Below the pieces are notes generated by a model. It was not told the DNA's origin. It was given only the letters and a program-made list of their open reading frames with translations, and searched no databases. The position numbers and the translations under genes are program-made. Positions 63,174 through 64,000 of a stretch of 64,000 nt of DNA are shown here, one piece after another. Source of the stretch: PALSA-1296 sp038210275 (lineage in GTDB: Bacteria; Bacteroidota; Ignavibacteria; Palsa-1295); assembly GCA_038210275.1 (NCBI GenBank), contig JBBQWV010000004.1, positions 195,451-259,450 of the forward strand. Direction: 5' to 3'. The stretch's first letter is position 1. Each line of letters opens with the position of its first letter.

Positions 63174-63489
63174 GCCCAATCCCTTTTGTCTGAACCGTGA
63201 TTTGAACCAAGATTAGCAGGATTAAGAAGGATTTTCTGGATTATAAGATCCCAGGTAGCAGCATGACTTTAGCCTGCGAGCGAAAACAAAACTCAAAATT
63301 AAAAAGTCAAAAGGGTAGCGACCCCTTTTTTGACTTTAATTCGCCACGGCGAATGACTTTTGACTTGTTTATTAAATTGTCAATGAACAGATCGCAGCGA
63401 TATCCCTTCTGAGGATCACTCTCCGATCATGAAAACAGTTAGGTAGTTTTGTAGTTGGTAGTTGGTAGTTTAGTAGTTAGTAAAAAAAA

Positions 63490-63531
63490 GTGTCATTGCG
63501 AGGAGTCCGCTTGCGGACGACGTGGCAATCT
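63490..63531. repeat. Family-A dispersed repeat
   Basis: GTGTCATTGCGAGGAG, a centre with GTCCGCTTGCGGAC, then GACGTGGCAATCT. Orientation is opposite to the 5441 and 45263 copies. Confidence 0.8.
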
Positions 63532-63981
63532 CAAATAGTTATCGTAGTAATAAATCTCAGGATGAGAGATTAAGAGTGGTGGTTAGTTCACTCATAGCTC
63601 AGTCCTCATAGCTCATAGCTACTCCCAATATCTCTTTTTTTATTTTTCCATTTATCGGCGAGGATTACGCTCTAAGTGCCATCGAAGCAAAATATCAAAA
63701 AGGAATAGAAGGCTGGATTGTGGGTTTCTGTATATATTATACGCAAAACATCGTAGGTTATTTCGCTATAAAATACATAATATCGAACTTTCGAATGTAA
63801 ATATACGAATGAAATGTGTTTTTGTCAAGGTGCCCAAACCAAACTATTTTCAAAATCGACGAAATCAGGCTGGAATCGCCAAAGATTTTTCTGGGGATTT
63901 TGGAAAATTTCTGTTTTGCGGGGAAGCTTAGTGTGTTTGGGTAGGTGCCTATTGGTACCAATTAATTAAGGGGAAATAACT

Positions 63982-64000
63982 ATGGACACTAAAAATTTCT
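63982..64000 (+). CDS. Start of an unidentified plus-strand gene (cut by the window end)
   Basis: ATG at 63982 with AAGGGG about eight bases upstream opens MDTKNF before the window ends. Only six residues are visible, so no product can be named; membrane-insertase YidC is one possibility because such genes can begin MDxN and lie near parAB, but this is a guess. Confidence 0.5.

Larger units (their letters stand above)
63055..63981. other. Long non-coding region with many dispersed repeats
   Basis: This 927-bp region holds, in order: a family-B palindrome (63153-63173); a CTGAACCGTGATTTGAACC-type repeat (63187-63242); AAAGTCAAAA/TTTTGAC low-complexity with a CCCCTTTTTTGAC palindrome (63301-63369); GTAGTTGGTAGTT repeats (63445-63480); a family-A unit (63490-63531); CATAGCTCA repeats (63593-63622); and an AATATACGAA...TTTGTCAAGGTGCCCA block (63799-63836) with TAGGTGCC near 63942. 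No gene and no clear DnaA boxes were seen. Confidence 0.6.

Noticed and set aside
63055..63981. Possible replication origin next to parAB
   Set aside because: No clusters of TTATCCACA-type DnaA boxes were found; the gap is mostly repeats.

Overview
The window looks like a chromosomal segment from a Gram-negative bacterium of the FCB group (Bacteroidota/Chlorobiota lineage, probably close to Ignavibacteria or Kapabacteria; this placement is inferred, not tested). The evidence is a large set of secreted proteins ending in a type IX secretion (Por) C-terminal sorting domain, lipoproteins with Bacteroidota-style lipoboxes, the gene order parA-parB-(ridA)-DUF5683, weak ribosome binding sites at many genes, and a moderate GC content.

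Layout. Bases 1-4.5 kb (minus strand) hold an ECF sigma factor, an anti-sigma protein with a YCF48-like propeller, and the 5' part of a long repetitive surface protein. Bases 4.8-11.2 kb hold an FKBP lipoprotein, rsgA, and a tightly overlapping patatin/BamA-like, SDR and sorted-protein cluster. gatA (plus strand) follows, converging on an Asp-box (BNR) cargo protein. Bases 15.6-19.1 kb hold xseA-xseB-dxs. Bases 19.1-33 kb are a run of five minus-strand type IX cargo genes separated by strong hairpins, the largest being about 2,090 residues. Then come a TPR membrane protein, tRNA-Arg(CCG), alr-manC-rlpA, a DnaJ/TPR protein, and an unusual ATP synthase arrangement in which atpD and atpC are separated by a membrane protein, tag, and a DUF4160/DUF2442 pair. 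Bases 42-52.3 kb hold a frameshifted Asp-box cargo gene, a Cys-motif protein, an OmpA protein with 16 calcium-type repeats, a beta-helix cargo protein, a YafQ-like toxin-antitoxin pair and another cargo protein. Bases 52.7-55.6 kb hold scpA-scpB-rluB (chromosome condensation plus a pseudouridine synthase), followed by a PIN toxin-antitoxin pair and one more Asp-box cargo gene. Bases 58.6-63 kb hold parA-parB-ridA-DUF5683, an NHL lipoprotein and an AlbA_2 protein. The last 0.9 kb is a repeat-rich intergenic region before a plus-strand gene that starts at 63982.

The most unusual theme is small palindromic DNA. At least four families of short inverted repeats are scattered through the window. 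They are not confined to intergenic space: a 28-bp palindrome lies in frame inside an SDR gene, two copies of a GGACT/AGTCC palindrome lie inside the rluB reading frame, and one imperfect palindrome supplies the stop codons of two convergent genes (gatA and a cargo gene). Several intergenic loci are composite, with one repeat family nested inside another. No phage, CRISPR array, rRNA or complete insertion sequence was seen.
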